Source of the DNA: Bosea sp. PAMC 26642
GTDB taxonomy: Bacteria > Pseudomonadota > Alphaproteobacteria > Rhizobiales > Beijerinckiaceae
Assembly (NCBI RefSeq): GCF_001562255.1
Contig: NZ_CP014301.1
Coordinates: 4,991,501 to 5,055,500 of the forward strand
Direction of reading: 5' to 3'
Length of the DNA: 64,000 nt
In this document: positions 7,892-16,178 of the stretch, one piece after another
Layout: every line of letters starts with the position of its first letter
Position numbering within the stretch: position 1 is the stretch's first letter
The notes under the pieces: generated by a model
Told to the model about the DNA's origin: nothing
Database searches by the model: none
What the model saw: the letters and a program-made list of their open reading frames with translations, nothing else
Translations under genes and position numbers: made by a program

Positions 7892-8671
7892 TTAGGCTCC
7901 CTTCGCGATCGTCGAGATCGGAGACAGTATCTCGATTCCACCGGTGATCGGGATTAGCGCCCCGGTCACGAAGGCGGCCGAAGGCGAAAGCAGGAAGGCG
8001 ATCACGGCAGCGACATCCTCTGGTCGTCCTAAACGTCCAAGCGGCGTGCGCACGGCAGCACCGGCGACCAGCGCGTCGAACTGCTGCGCGAAGCCGCCGC
8101 GCACCATAGGCGTATCGATGATCCCTGGCGCAACCGCATTCACGCGAATCCCATGCGGGCCGAGCTGCTGCGCCATGCCGTAGGTGAGGGTCGCGACGCC
8201 GCCCTTGGCCGAGCCGTAGGCGAGATTGGCCCCGCCATTGGCATGGGCGATTGAGGAGATGTGGACGATGGCGCCGCCTTCGCCCTGGGCGATCATCTGG
8301 CGCGCGGCCGCCTTCGAGATGCGGAACACGGCCGAGAGGTTGATGTCGACGAGCTTGTCCCACTCGTCATCCGCCATCTCGACCATCGGGACGGGCCGGG
8401 AGGCGCCGGCCCCGGTCACGAGATGGTCGAGCCGGCCGAACCGCTCGACCGCGAGATCGACGCAGGCCTGGGCGAGATGGCGCTGGCGGACGTCGCCGGC
8501 GAGCGTCGCGACGGAAGCGCCCTGTGCCGCGAGATCCGTCGCCAGTGCATCGAGCCCGCTTTGGTCGAGACCCGACAACACCAGCCGGTGACCCTGCGCC
8601 GCCAGCATCACCGCGAGTGCGCCGCCGATGCCGCCCGAAGCGCCCGTGACGAGCGTGATCGGTTCCGCCAT
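7892..8671 (-). CDS. SDR-family NAD(P)-dependent oxidoreductase
   Basis: Classical short-chain dehydrogenase of about 259 residues. It has TGASGGIG at residues 9-16 for the cofactor, the catalytic S140, Y152 and K156 (SSIAHANGG then YGSAK), and a FVTGALIPITGG C-terminal motif. The NNAG motif is changed to VTGAG, an uncommon variant. I chose ATG 8671, four bases after the upstream stop. The expected role is oxidation or reduction of a sugar, sugar alcohol or keto-sugar in the pathway fed by the ABC importer. The substrate is not predictable from sequence. Confidence 0.9.
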   Translation of the reverse strand: MAEPITLVTGASGGIGGALAVMLAAQGHRLVLSGLDQSGLDALATDLAAQGASVATLAGDVRQRHLAQACVDLAVERFGRLDHLVTGAGASRPVPMVEMADDEWDKLVDINLSAVFRISKAAARQMIAQGEGGAIVHISSIAHANGGANLAYGSAKGGVATLTYGMAQQLGPHGIRVNAVAPGIIDTPMVRGGFAQQFDALVAGAAVRTPLGRLGRPEDVAAVIAFLLSPSAAFVTGALIPITGGIEILSPISTIAKGA

Positions 8672-8675
8672 GGCC

Positions 8676-9488
8676 TCAGGCCGCCTTACGGTTTTCATAG
8701 GCGCGCACGAGCGCCTGGGCGCGGCGCGGCTCGACCGGGTTCAGCGTCTGGCGATCGTATTTGATCGAGGTGCCGACGATGAAGAGCTCGGCCACCTCCG
8801 CCAGACGCGCGATGTTCTCCTCGGCCACGCCCGTGCCGACCGCGACGGGGGTATCGGGTACCTGCCGGGCGACGCTCTCGATCACGGCGATGTCGGCCTC
8901 CTTGCCGGCGGCGGGGCCGCCGACGCAGACGATGTCAGCAAGCCCGATGAACACCGCGCCCGAGGCCTTCTGCTCGACAGGGCGGGTGTCGAGATTGATC
9001 GAGAAGCCGGGCGTGACGTTGCAGATGATGCGGATGTGCTCTGCCCCGAGATTGGCCCGCAGGCGCAGCGCGCGGGCCCCGTCCGGCGTCATCATGCCGA
9101 TGTCGCCGACCAGCCCGCCGGTCAGGAAGGCGCGCACAAAACGCCCGCCCGTGGCATGGGCCACCGCGATCGAGGCCGGCGGGTCGATCAGCATGTTGAC
9201 GCCGTGGGGCAGCGTGGCCTGCGCCTGGCATTCGGCGATCACCTCGGTCATCGCGGCGACGACTTCGATCGGCATGCTGGCCTCGTAGGGCATGTCGGAT
9301 TCGTTGGTGTAGAGCAACGCGTGGAAGCCGGCCTCCTCTAGAATCTTCGCCTCCTCCTTCGCCTGCTGGACGATCTTACGCATGCCGCCGCTGCGGTCGT
9401 AGAGCGGGGTGCCGGGCAAGGCGAGTGTGTGGACACAGCCGATGAGGAGATGGTCGCGGCCGAAATCGGTCTGGACGAGGGTTTTCAT
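8676..9488 (-). CDS. BtpA/SgcQ-family protein
   Basis: TIM-barrel protein of the BtpA family, named from cyanobacterial photosystem I assembly and from SgcQ of the enterobacterial sgc sugar operon. Typical blocks are IGCVHTLALPGTPLY at the start, ALLYTNESDMPY, GGRFVRAFLTGG and VAVGTGVAEENIARLAE, then FIVGTSIKYD near the end. Length is 270 residues. Neighbours here are a kinase and an SDR, so it is more likely a sugar-metabolising enzyme (an aldolase, epimerase or isomerase by fold) than an assembly factor. This is inference. The start overlaps the kinase stop by four bases (ATGA). Confidence 0.85.
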   Translation of the reverse strand: MKTLVQTDFGRDHLLIGCVHTLALPGTPLYDRSGGMRKIVQQAKEEAKILEEAGFHALLYTNESDMPYEASMPIEVVAAMTEVIAECQAQATLPHGVNMLIDPPASIAVAHATGGRFVRAFLTGGLVGDIGMMTPDGARALRLRANLGAEHIRIICNVTPGFSINLDTRPVEQKASGAVFIGLADIVCVGGPAAGKEADIAVIESVARQVPDTPVAVGTGVAEENIARLAEVAELFIVGTSIKYDRQTLNPVEPRRAQALVRAYENRKAA

Positions 9489-11032
9489 GGGCGGTTAGTC
9501 CTTAGTGCGGGTGAGGGCAGGGCGTGGACGCCGGGCAGGTCGCCGGCGCTGCGCGACAGCGTCGCAAGGTCGGCAGAGACCGGCGCCAGCGCCGCTTCGC
9601 TGCGCCGGTAGAGGGAAAACAGCGCCTCATAAGCGGCCTTGCGCGCGGGCTCCGGGGTGAAGCGCCGCGCCGGCTGAACCAGCGCCTCCTGAGCCTGGGC
9701 CAGCGAGGCGAAGCGGCCGAGCCCGGTCCAGGCGACGATGGCGGCACCAAGCAGCCCGGGCTCCCCGGAAACACCGACGACCACGGGTCGCCCGCATATA
9801 TCCGCCTTGATCTGGCTCCAGACCGGATTGGCCGCCGCCCCGCCGCCGAAGCGGATCTCGGCAACCGGCGCGCCGAGTGCGGTCTCAGCCCGCTCCAACA
9901 CGATCCGGTTGAGGAACGCGACGCCCTCCAGCACGGCATAGGCGAGGTCGGTGTCGCCGTGCTGACGGTTCAGCCCGATGATCGCCCCGCGCAGCGAAGG
10001 ATTCCAGTAGGGGACGCGCTCGCCCTGGAGATAGGGCAGGAAGAGCAGCGGCTGCGGATGCCGGCGCCCGGCCAGCAGCGCGTCGATGCGCTGGCCAGTC
10101 GAGCGCTGCCCCGTGGCATCCCGCGCGAGCAGCGAAAGCAGCCAGGTGACGGTGTCGGCCCCGTTCTGGCTCGGCCCGCCGATCTGCCAGAGGCCAAGCC
10201 AGTCCACCGTCAGCAGGCCCTCGGCCTCGACCGGCTCCAAGCCGACGGCGCCGAGGACCTCCGTGGTCCCGGAGATGTTGTAGGCATAGCCCGGCCGCAG
10301 CGCGCCGAGGCCCGCCACCGCAACCCAGGTGTCGCTGGACGAACAGAAGACGGGCACCCCCACCAGCCGGTCCAGCGGTGCGGGTAGGCCCGGCAGCACG
10401 GAGCCGACTCTGTCGCAGGGCTGCAGCAGCGGCGGCAGAATGCCGGCGGCGAGCCCAATCGCCGCGAAGGGTGCGACACCCCCCGCCGGCTCGCGCGCCG
10501 CGAGGAGCCGGGCCATCGAGACGGGATCGCCGGCCTGGCGGCCGGTGAGGCGGGCGTTCAGATAATCCTTGGGCTCGAGCACGCAGGCAAGCGCGCGGAA
10601 GCAGGCCTCCTCCTCTTCCCGCAGCCAGGCGAGGCGCGCCAGCGGGTGGAAGGCATTGATACGCTCGGCCTCGGGATGGTCGCCAAGCCGCTCGCGCAAG
10701 CGGCCGGCGGCGGCCTCGGAGCGAGTGTCCTTCCAAGTCATCGCGGGGCGCAACTGGCGTCCGTCACGGCCGAGGAACACCTGCGTGCGCGTGACGCCAC
10801 ATATCGCGATGGCCTCGGTCTGGCCGAACAAGTCGGGCTCAGCCTCGACGAGCTGTCCGGTCGCCTCGACGAGGATGCGCCACCAGGCGGTCGCATCAAT
10901 TTCCGACCACCCCATCCGGTCGATCGCGGTGGGGCCGAGGATCGTGGCTTGCGCAAGCGTCGCGCCCGTTTCATCGATCAGCGCGGCGCGGAAGCTCGTG
11001 CCGCCGAGATCGCAGGCGAGGACCACGCTCAT
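9485..11032 (-). CDS. FGGY-family carbohydrate kinase
   Basis: ATP-dependent sugar kinase of the xylulokinase/ribulokinase/glycerol kinase superfamily, 515 residues. The N-terminal phosphate-binding motif CDLGGTSFRAALID opens the protein. MTWKDTRS near residue 140 gives the substrate-binding Asp/Arg. FCSSSDTWVAVAGLGAL and IRFGGGAAANPVWSQIKADICGRPVVV form the FGGY C-terminal signature. It probably phosphorylates the pentose, ketose or alditol made by the pathway. It directly follows the GntR gene with a 4-base overlap. Individual FGGY substrates cannot be assigned from these motifs. Confidence 0.92.
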   Translation of the reverse strand: MSVVLACDLGGTSFRAALIDETGATLAQATILGPTAIDRMGWSEIDATAWWRILVEATGQLVEAEPDLFGQTEAIAICGVTRTQVFLGRDGRQLRPAMTWKDTRSEAAAGRLRERLGDHPEAERINAFHPLARLAWLREEEEACFRALACVLEPKDYLNARLTGRQAGDPVSMARLLAAREPAGGVAPFAAIGLAAGILPPLLQPCDRVGSVLPGLPAPLDRLVGVPVFCSSSDTWVAVAGLGALRPGYAYNISGTTEVLGAVGLEPVEAEGLLTVDWLGLWQIGGPSQNGADTVTWLLSLLARDATGQRSTGQRIDALLAGRRHPQPLLFLPYLQGERVPYWNPSLRGAIIGLNRQHGDTDLAYAVLEGVAFLNRIVLERAETALGAPVAEIRFGGGAAANPVWSQIKADICGRPVVVGVSGEPGLLGAAIVAWTGLGRFASLAQAQEALVQPARRFTPEPARKAAYEALFSLYRRSEAALAPVSADLATLSRSAGDLPGVHALPSPALRTNRP

Positions 11033-11784
11033 GACGTCGCTCCCATCGCCACGTCGGAGACGTCGCGATGGATGGTGAAGCGGTAGATGTCGCCACGGAT
11101 CAGGTTGTCGCTTACCTCGACCACGGCACCTGCTGCGTCCCGCGCCACGCGCTGAGAGCGGAAGACCGCCGTGCCTGGCGCGATCGCCAGCGGCGATGCC
11201 TCTTCGGCACTGACGGCCCAGGGCTCAAGCGTCTCTTCCACTATGGCGACGTGCACGCCGCGGCATTCGGCAAGGTAGCGATAGAGCGAGGCGTTCTCCA
11301 GATCGGCCGTCGTGGCCCTGCCCAGCGTGGCGAGGCCGAGGCGCGAGCGCTGCAGGACCGCGGGCTCGTCGTCGAGGCTGCGCAGGCGGGTGAGATCGAC
11401 AAGGCCGGCGGCAGCCGCCGGCCCAAACAACGCCGCCTCGTCAGTGGCGGTCGGGCGCGCGACCAGCGACACCACACGCGTGGTCGGCACGCGGCCGGCC
11501 ATGCGCGCCTCGGTATGGAAATCGACGAGGCTGCCGAGATGCTTGGCGATATGGCGTGGACGGTAAAACGTGCCCTGGCCCTGGCGGCGCTCGATCAGCC
11601 CGCGCTCCTGAAGCTGCTTAAGGGCGGAGCGGATGGTGGTACGGCTCGCGCGATAGCGCTCGCAGAGTTCATGCTCGGAAGGAACCGCACGGGCGCCGGC
11701 GCCGCCGGCTGCAAGGCCGCGTTCAAGGCTTTCGGCGATTTCCTGGTAGCGGATCAAGCGCGCATCCCGACGGAAGGATGCCAC
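11029..11784 (-). CDS. GntR-family regulator with UTRA domain (HutC type)
   Basis: Ligand-responsive DNA-binding regulator and first gene of the nine-gene operon, so probably autoregulatory. The winged helix spans about residues 8-75 (RYQEIAESLERGL, HELCERYRASRTTIRSALKQLQERGLIERRQGQGTFY) and the UTRA effector domain follows (TRVVSLVAR to the end). The start is uncertain. I give GTG 11784. A TTG at 11757 with GGGA upstream is equally possible, and the more distant TTG at 11808 lies within a repeated sequence that looks like promoter DNA. HutC-type regulators usually bind a pathway intermediate and leave DNA when it is present. Confidence 0.85.
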   Translation of the reverse strand: MASFRRDARLIRYQEIAESLERGLAAGGAGARAVPSEHELCERYRASRTTIRSALKQLQERGLIERRQGQGTFYRPRHIAKHLGSLVDFHTEARMAGRVPTTRVVSLVARPTATDEAALFGPAAAAGLVDLTRLRSLDDEPAVLQRSRLGLATLGRATTADLENASLYRYLAECRGVHVAIVEETLEPWAVSAEEASPLAIAPGTAVFRSQRVARDAAGAVVEVSDNLIRGDIYRFTIHRDVSDVAMGATS

Positions 11785-11790
11785 ATGAAA

Positions 11791-11808
11791 GATACAAATT
11801 CGATACAA
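11791..11808. promoter_or_regulatory. Direct repeat GATACAA upstream of the GntR operon
   Basis: GATACAA occurs at 11791-11797 and again at 11802-11808, eleven bases apart, about one helical turn. It lies just before the likely starts of the GntR gene. It could be the operator of that regulator or the core of its promoter. No direct evidence links the site to a protein. Confidence 0.4.
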
Positions 11809-11875
11809 GTCAAGTTGGAATGGTCATAAGTGCATGGGCCTTAAGTGGTGCGCGCAAGGCACCTCCTTTGCGCCA

Positions 11876-12829
11876 TTACCTGACATCCGATGGTAGCCCG
11901 ACAGCAGACGTTGGATGGGCTCGCTGATCAGTGTTGTCAGCGCCGGCCGCATCCCGGAGCTTTTCGACCAGGAGACTGGCAGGAAGCGACAACCCCCTGT
12001 TCCTTGTCGAGATGACAAATTGGCGGCGGGCCCAAGAGTCGGTTAGCGGGACCACCGTCAGACCTAGCGACTGCTGAACCGCGCGCGCTTCCTCGCCCGG
12101 GACGATGGCGACCGCCAGTCCCGCGGCGACGATCCGGTAGGCAGCATCCACCGTCGAGACCTGGATCCGGTGGATCAGCTGCTTTCCGGCCGCTCCTGCA
12201 GCACTCCGTTGTCTTTGCTGCATGATGCTGCGAGCCAAGATATCGACGTGCTCGTAGTCGAGAGTCTCGATGAAGGCGACGGACTCGCGGCTGGCAAGTG
12301 GGTGCCCCTGGGGTACGACGACGGCGAGGTGATCGCGGTGATAGGGAAAGAGGGTCAGATCTCGGAAGTCCACAGCATCCCAGCAAACGCCGATATCGGC
12401 TCGTCCCTCTTCGACGCCTCTTACAACCTCCCAGATTTCCCGCTCTTCCAAACTCACTCGGACGTCGCGGTACATCTTGGCGAAGCAACTGATATCATGG
12501 GGCAGAAATTGAGCGACCGCCGACTTGCTGCCGAAAACGCGAACCTGGCCCTGCACGCCCTGCGCAAAGGCGCCGAGGTCCGATTTGATCCGGTCGAGCA
12601 TCTGCAGGGACTCGCGCGCATAGCGCCAGAGCGCCTCGCCCGCGGCCGTGAGCGTCACGCCCCGACGACCACGTTCAAAAAACTTGACGCCTGCTTCGCC
12701 TTCCATCTGGGCGAGGCGCTTGCTGACGGCCGAGGGAACGATCGCTTCCCTCTGGGCGGCGGCCGCGATGTTTCCCTCCTCGCAGACGGCGACAAACAGG
12801 CGCAAGGACACCGGGTCGAAACTACGCAT
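11876..12829 (-). CDS. LysR-family transcriptional regulator
   Basis: N-terminal helix-turn-helix (FDPVSLRLFVAVCEEGNIAAAA, PSAVSKRLAQMEGEAGVKFFERGRRGVTLTAAG) followed by a periplasmic-binding-like effector domain. Start ATG 12829 has a GGAGG ribosome binding site about six bases upstream. The gene runs divergently from the TctC-type binding protein and D-tartrate dehydratase, the classic LysR arrangement, so it probably activates those two genes in response to tartrate or a related hydroxy-acid. The HTH is followed by a long linker helix as in other members. The C-terminal tail of about 20 residues is hydrophilic. Confidence 0.9.
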   Translation of the reverse strand: MRSFDPVSLRLFVAVCEEGNIAAAAQREAIVPSAVSKRLAQMEGEAGVKFFERGRRGVTLTAAGEALWRYARESLQMLDRIKSDLGAFAQGVQGQVRVFGSKSAVAQFLPHDISCFAKMYRDVRVSLEEREIWEVVRGVEEGRADIGVCWDAVDFRDLTLFPYHRDHLAVVVPQGHPLASRESVAFIETLDYEHVDILARSIMQQRQRSAAGAAGKQLIHRIQVSTVDAAYRIVAAGLAVAIVPGEEARAVQQSLGLTVVPLTDSWARRQFVISTRNRGLSLPASLLVEKLRDAAGADNTDQRAHPTSAVGLPSDVR

Positions 12830-12960
12830 GAAGCCTCCGGGAGAGCTTTGCGGCCATCTCCAAATGGAACGGCTTAGATGATAAATGACCACGTCAGAGG
12901 TGGCTGATATTCCCTGCGGCTCGATCTATCGTCCCGTCAACCAAAAACGGGGAGGCAACG

Positions 12961-13926
12961 ATGGCGAAACTGGCTCTTGGCATTCTGCTGGCGGCGGCGA
13001 TCGCGACGCCGGCTGCGGCGCAGAATTATCCTACACGGCCGATCACGATGATCGTTCCCTTTGCCGCCGGGGGGCCGACCGACACGGTCGCTCGCGTGAC
13101 CGCCGAAACGATGGGCCGTATTCTCGGCCATAACATCATCGTCGAGAATGTGGCCGGCGCTGGCGGCACGACCGGCAGTCATCGAGCCGTCCGCTCCGAT
13201 CCCGACGGACACACCATCCTGCTCAACCATCTCGGACTGGCGACGGCCGTCACCCTCTATCGCAAGCTGCCTTTCGATCCGATCGCCGATCTCAAGCCCG
13301 TCGGCGTCGTCTCGGATGCCAGCATGGCGATCATCGCCCGGCCGGGATACCAGCCTGAATCACTCGCGGATCTGATTAAAGACGTCAAAGCGCGCGGGCA
13401 GGAGATGACTTTTGCCCATTCGGGCCTGGGCGCCTCTTCCCAACTCTGCGGACTGCTGTTCATGGCAGCCGTCGACAGGAAGCTCACTCAGGTGCCTTTC
13501 CGGGGCGGCGGGCCGGTACTGCAGGCGCTGCTGGCGAACCAGGTCGACCTTGGCTGCGAGCAGGCCACCACTGCCGCGCCCCAGCTGCAGTCGAAGAGCA
13601 TCAAGGGGTATGCCGTCACGAGCATGCAGCGAATCCCCGCGCTTCCCGATGTGCCCACAGTGGTCGAAGGCGGCCTTCCCAACATGGAAATCAGCGTGTG
13701 GCACGGCCTGTTCGTGCCAGCGAAGACCCCTGACGCCGTGGTTCAGACGCTGTCGGCAGCGTTGGCGAAGGCACTGCAGGACCCCTCGCTCGGCAAGCGC
13801 TTCACTGACATCAGCACAATACCGACGCCGGAAAAAGCCACGCCGGACGCCTTGGCACAGACCCTGAAAGACGACATCGGCCGCTGGCGTCCGCTGATCC
13901 AGGCCGCCGGTCAGTTCGCCGACTGA
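12961..13926 (+). CDS. Tripartite tricarboxylate transporter (Bug/TctC) substrate-binding protein
   Basis: Periplasmic binding protein of the Bug family, 321 residues. A signal peptide ends near residue 20 (LALGILLAAAIATPAAAQ). The Bug hallmarks follow: YPTRPITMIVPFAAGGPTDTVARV, then DGHTILLNHLG, FAHSGLGASSQLCG, PFRGGGPVLQALLANQVDL and GLFVPAKTPDAVVQTL. Ribosome binding site GGGGAGG precedes ATG 12961. Bug proteins bind carboxylates such as tricarboxylates and other organic acids. Here tartrate is the natural guess because tarD follows 33 bases downstream. No TctA or TctB membrane gene is nearby, so it is an orphan binding protein that must use a transporter encoded elsewhere or act as a sensor. 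Confidence 0.92.
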   Translation: MAKLALGILLAAAIATPAAAQNYPTRPITMIVPFAAGGPTDTVARVTAETMGRILGHNIIVENVAGAGGTTGSHRAVRSDPDGHTILLNHLGLATAVTLYRKLPFDPIADLKPVGVVSDASMAIIARPGYQPESLADLIKDVKARGQEMTFAHSGLGASSQLCGLLFMAAVDRKLTQVPFRGGGPVLQALLANQVDLGCEQATTAAPQLQSKSIKGYAVTSMQRIPALPDVPTVVEGGLPNMEISVWHGLFVPAKTPDAVVQTLSAALAKALQDPSLGKRFTDISTIPTPEKATPDALAQTLKDDIGRWRPLIQAAGQFAD

Positions 13927-13959
13927 ACCCCTCCGATCTCCATCACGTCAGGATCTTAA

Positions 13960-15123
13960 ATGCGTATCGTCGACATCCGGGAGCGCACTGCTCCGATCGC
14001 CTCGCCCATCGCCAATGCCTTCATCGACTTCTCGAAGATGACGCTGAGCCTCGTGGCGGTCGTCACCGACGTCGTCCGCGACGGTAAATCGGTGATCGGC
14101 TACGGCTTCAACTCCAACGGGCGCTATGGCCAGGGCGGCTTGATCCGCGAGCGCTTCGCCCCGCGTATTCTGCAGGCGGAGCCTGACAGCCTGCTCGATG
14201 GGGAGGGCAGCAACCTCGACCCCGGCAAGGTCTGGGCGGCGATGTTCACCAACGAGAAGCCGGGCGGCCATGGCGAGCGCTCGGTCGCGATTGGCACCAT
14301 CGACATGGCGGTCTGGGACGCCGTAGCCAAGATCGCCGGCAAGCCGCTCTTCCGGATGCTGGCCGAGCGGGCCGGTGTCACCGCCGACCCCCGGGTCTTC
14401 GTCTATGCCGCAGGCGGCTACTACTATCCCGGCAAGGGGCTGGAAGGCCTCGCGGCCGAGATGCAGGGCTATCTCGACCGCGGCTACACGGTCGTAAAGA
14501 TGAAGATCGGCGGCGCCCCGCTGGCCGACGATTGCGAGCGCATCGAGACCGTGCTGCGAATGCTGCCGACCGGCTGCAAGCTCGCGGTCGACGCCAATGG
14601 CCGCTTCGACCTGGAGACCGCGATCGCCTATGCCAAGGCGCTGCGCCAATACGATCTCTTCTGGTATGAAGAAGCTGGCGATCCACTCGACTACGATCTC
14701 CAGGCCAGGCTCGCAGAGCATTATCCCGGCCCGATGGCGACCGGCGAGAACCTGTTCTCGATGCAGGACGCCCGCAACCTGATCCGCTATGGCGGCATGC
14801 GCCCGGACCGCGACTGGCTGCAGTTCGACTGCGCGCTAAGCTACGGCCTCGTCGAGTATCTGCGCACGCTGGAGATGCTGAAGCAGAACGGCTGGTCCTG
14901 GCGTCGTTGCATCCCCCATGGCGGCCACCAGATGTCGCTGAACATCGCAGCGGGTCTCGGCCTCGGTGGCAACGAATCCTACCCCGACCTGTTCCAGCCC
15001 TATGGTGGCTACCCTGACGGCGTGCGCGTCGAGGCCGGCCACATTGTCATGCCGGACCTGCCGGGCATTGGCTTTGAGGGCAAAGCCGACCTTATCGCGG
15101 AGATGCGTAGCCTCGCCGCGTGA
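13960..15123 (+). CDS. tarD: D(-)-tartrate dehydratase (enolase superfamily)
   Basis: Cytoplasmic dehydratase converting D-tartrate to oxaloacetate, a member of the enolase superfamily. The N-terminal capping region is followed by the barrel with K180-x-K182 (VVKMKIGG), the metal ligands D211 (AVDANGRFD), E237 (WYEEAGDP) and E263 (TGENLFS), and the general acid/base H320 in IPHGGHQMS. These match the residues of the characterised Bradyrhizobium TarD with a constant offset of two, and the long stretches around them also agree with my memory of that enzyme. The protein has 387 residues. It is co-oriented with the Bug protein and presumably under the divergent LysR. Confidence 0.9.
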   Translation: MRIVDIRERTAPIASPIANAFIDFSKMTLSLVAVVTDVVRDGKSVIGYGFNSNGRYGQGGLIRERFAPRILQAEPDSLLDGEGSNLDPGKVWAAMFTNEKPGGHGERSVAIGTIDMAVWDAVAKIAGKPLFRMLAERAGVTADPRVFVYAAGGYYYPGKGLEGLAAEMQGYLDRGYTVVKMKIGGAPLADDCERIETVLRMLPTGCKLAVDANGRFDLETAIAYAKALRQYDLFWYEEAGDPLDYDLQARLAEHYPGPMATGENLFSMQDARNLIRYGGMRPDRDWLQFDCALSYGLVEYLRTLEMLKQNGWSWRRCIPHGGHQMSLNIAAGLGLGGNESYPDLFQPYGGYPDGVRVEAGHIVMPDLPGIGFEGKADLIAEMRSLAA

Positions 15124-15459
15124 GGCGACGCCTTGGTATCTGACTAAGGCGCCGTCCTTCCTGCCCCGAAGTACGGCGGGTACGTACGAAGCGGCCGCGT
15201 CAAGGCGCGACCACGATCACGCTGACGGAGTGCTCTCCGCCGGATAAGCGGCTCCCACAAAAATATGGAGGCCAATAGAAGGCGCGAATTCAATCGCCTT
15301 ACAGTCATATTGGGAGCGTCTAGGCCGGTCAGTCGGCCTCGCGCCAATTCCGAACATTCGCTCACTACCATCAAGCAGACGTCCCCTGGACGGATCAGGA
15401 CATCGAACGCCTTCAGTAGATGCGCCATGCGGTGGCAAAGAACTCCACTGCCGCCGACG
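15124..15459. other. Convergent intergenic region
   Basis: It separates tarD (plus) from the amino-acid permease (minus), so both transcripts end here. Only weak stem-loops are present, for example CGCCTT and AAGGCG separated by 11 bases just after the tarD stop. No gene, RNA or repeat is visible. Confidence 0.4.
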
Positions 15460-16176
15460 TCAGGCAGGCACGACTTGTGTCGCATCTCGCGGCAGAGGGG
15501 AGGCGTCATCGGCTCCCGTCAAATGCCGGGTGAAGTATTGCTCGAAGCGACGCCCGACGTGGGAAATCAGCCAGCACAGCACGAAATAGATGACGAGCAG
15601 GAAGCCGTAGACGAGATAGGCTGGACTGCCGCCCCGCGTGAGCGTGGTCTGCTCGATGATGACCTGACCGGCGCGGAAGACTTCCTCCACTCCGATCACC
15701 GCGCCGAGCGAACTCGCCTGCACCAGGCCTGTCACCAGGCCGACATAGGGAGGGATGATCACCGGCATCGCCTGCGGCAGGACGACCAGAATGAGCTTGC
15801 GCCAGCCACGCAGGCCGAACGCGTCGGCGGCCTCGCGTTGCCCTTTCGGAACGGCGGTCAGGCCGGCGCGGATGATATGCGCGCCATTGGCGCCGCCCCA
15901 AAGCGAGATGCTGAGCGCGCTCGACCAGAAGGGATTGAGCGAGATGCCGGCCTTCGGCAGCACGAAATAAGCCAGCAGCACGGTGACCATCAGCGGGACG
16001 TCGCGCAGGCACTCGACGAGGCCATAGACGAAGCCGGTCAAGACCGTGGAGCGCGTCGACAGCGCGACCGTGAACAGGACGGCGCACAAGGTGGCGCCCG
16101 CCGTGAGCACGAGCGACAGCAGCAGCGTGTTGACGAAGCCCGCCAGCAGAAAATTCCGGAACTCCAGGAGCAGCAT
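15460..16176 (-). CDS. Polar amino-acid ABC transporter permease 1
   Basis: Inner-membrane permease of the HisM/GlnP type with about five hydrophobic helices in 238 residues. The EAA loop that contacts the ATPase is AGLTAVPKGQREAADAFGLRGWRKLILVVLPQA. The N-terminus has the usual LLAGFVNTLLLSLVLTAGATL segment. It is two bases after the stop of the second permease, with which it likely forms a heterodimer. An expected third component, the HisP/GlnQ ATPase, is not encoded on either side. Confidence 0.9.
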   Translation of the reverse strand: MLLLEFRNFLLAGFVNTLLLSLVLTAGATLCAVLFTVALSTRSTVLTGFVYGLVECLRDVPLMVTVLLAYFVLPKAGISLNPFWSSALSISLWGGANGAHIIRAGLTAVPKGQREAADAFGLRGWRKLILVVLPQAMPVIIPPYVGLVTGLVQASSLGAVIGVEEVFRAGQVIIEQTTLTRGGSPAYLVYGFLLVIYFVLCWLISHVGRRFEQYFTRHLTGADDASPLPRDATQVVPA

Positions 16177-16178
16177 GG

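Noticed and set aside
11757..11808. TTG start at 11808 for the GntR gene
   Set aside because: It lies inside the GATACAA direct repeat and adds residues with no homology. A later start is more likely.
12889..12903. CCAC-N7-GTGG inverted repeat as a LysR site
   Set aside because: Only four bases per arm and no conserved T-N11-A, so chance is likely. Not listed as a feature.
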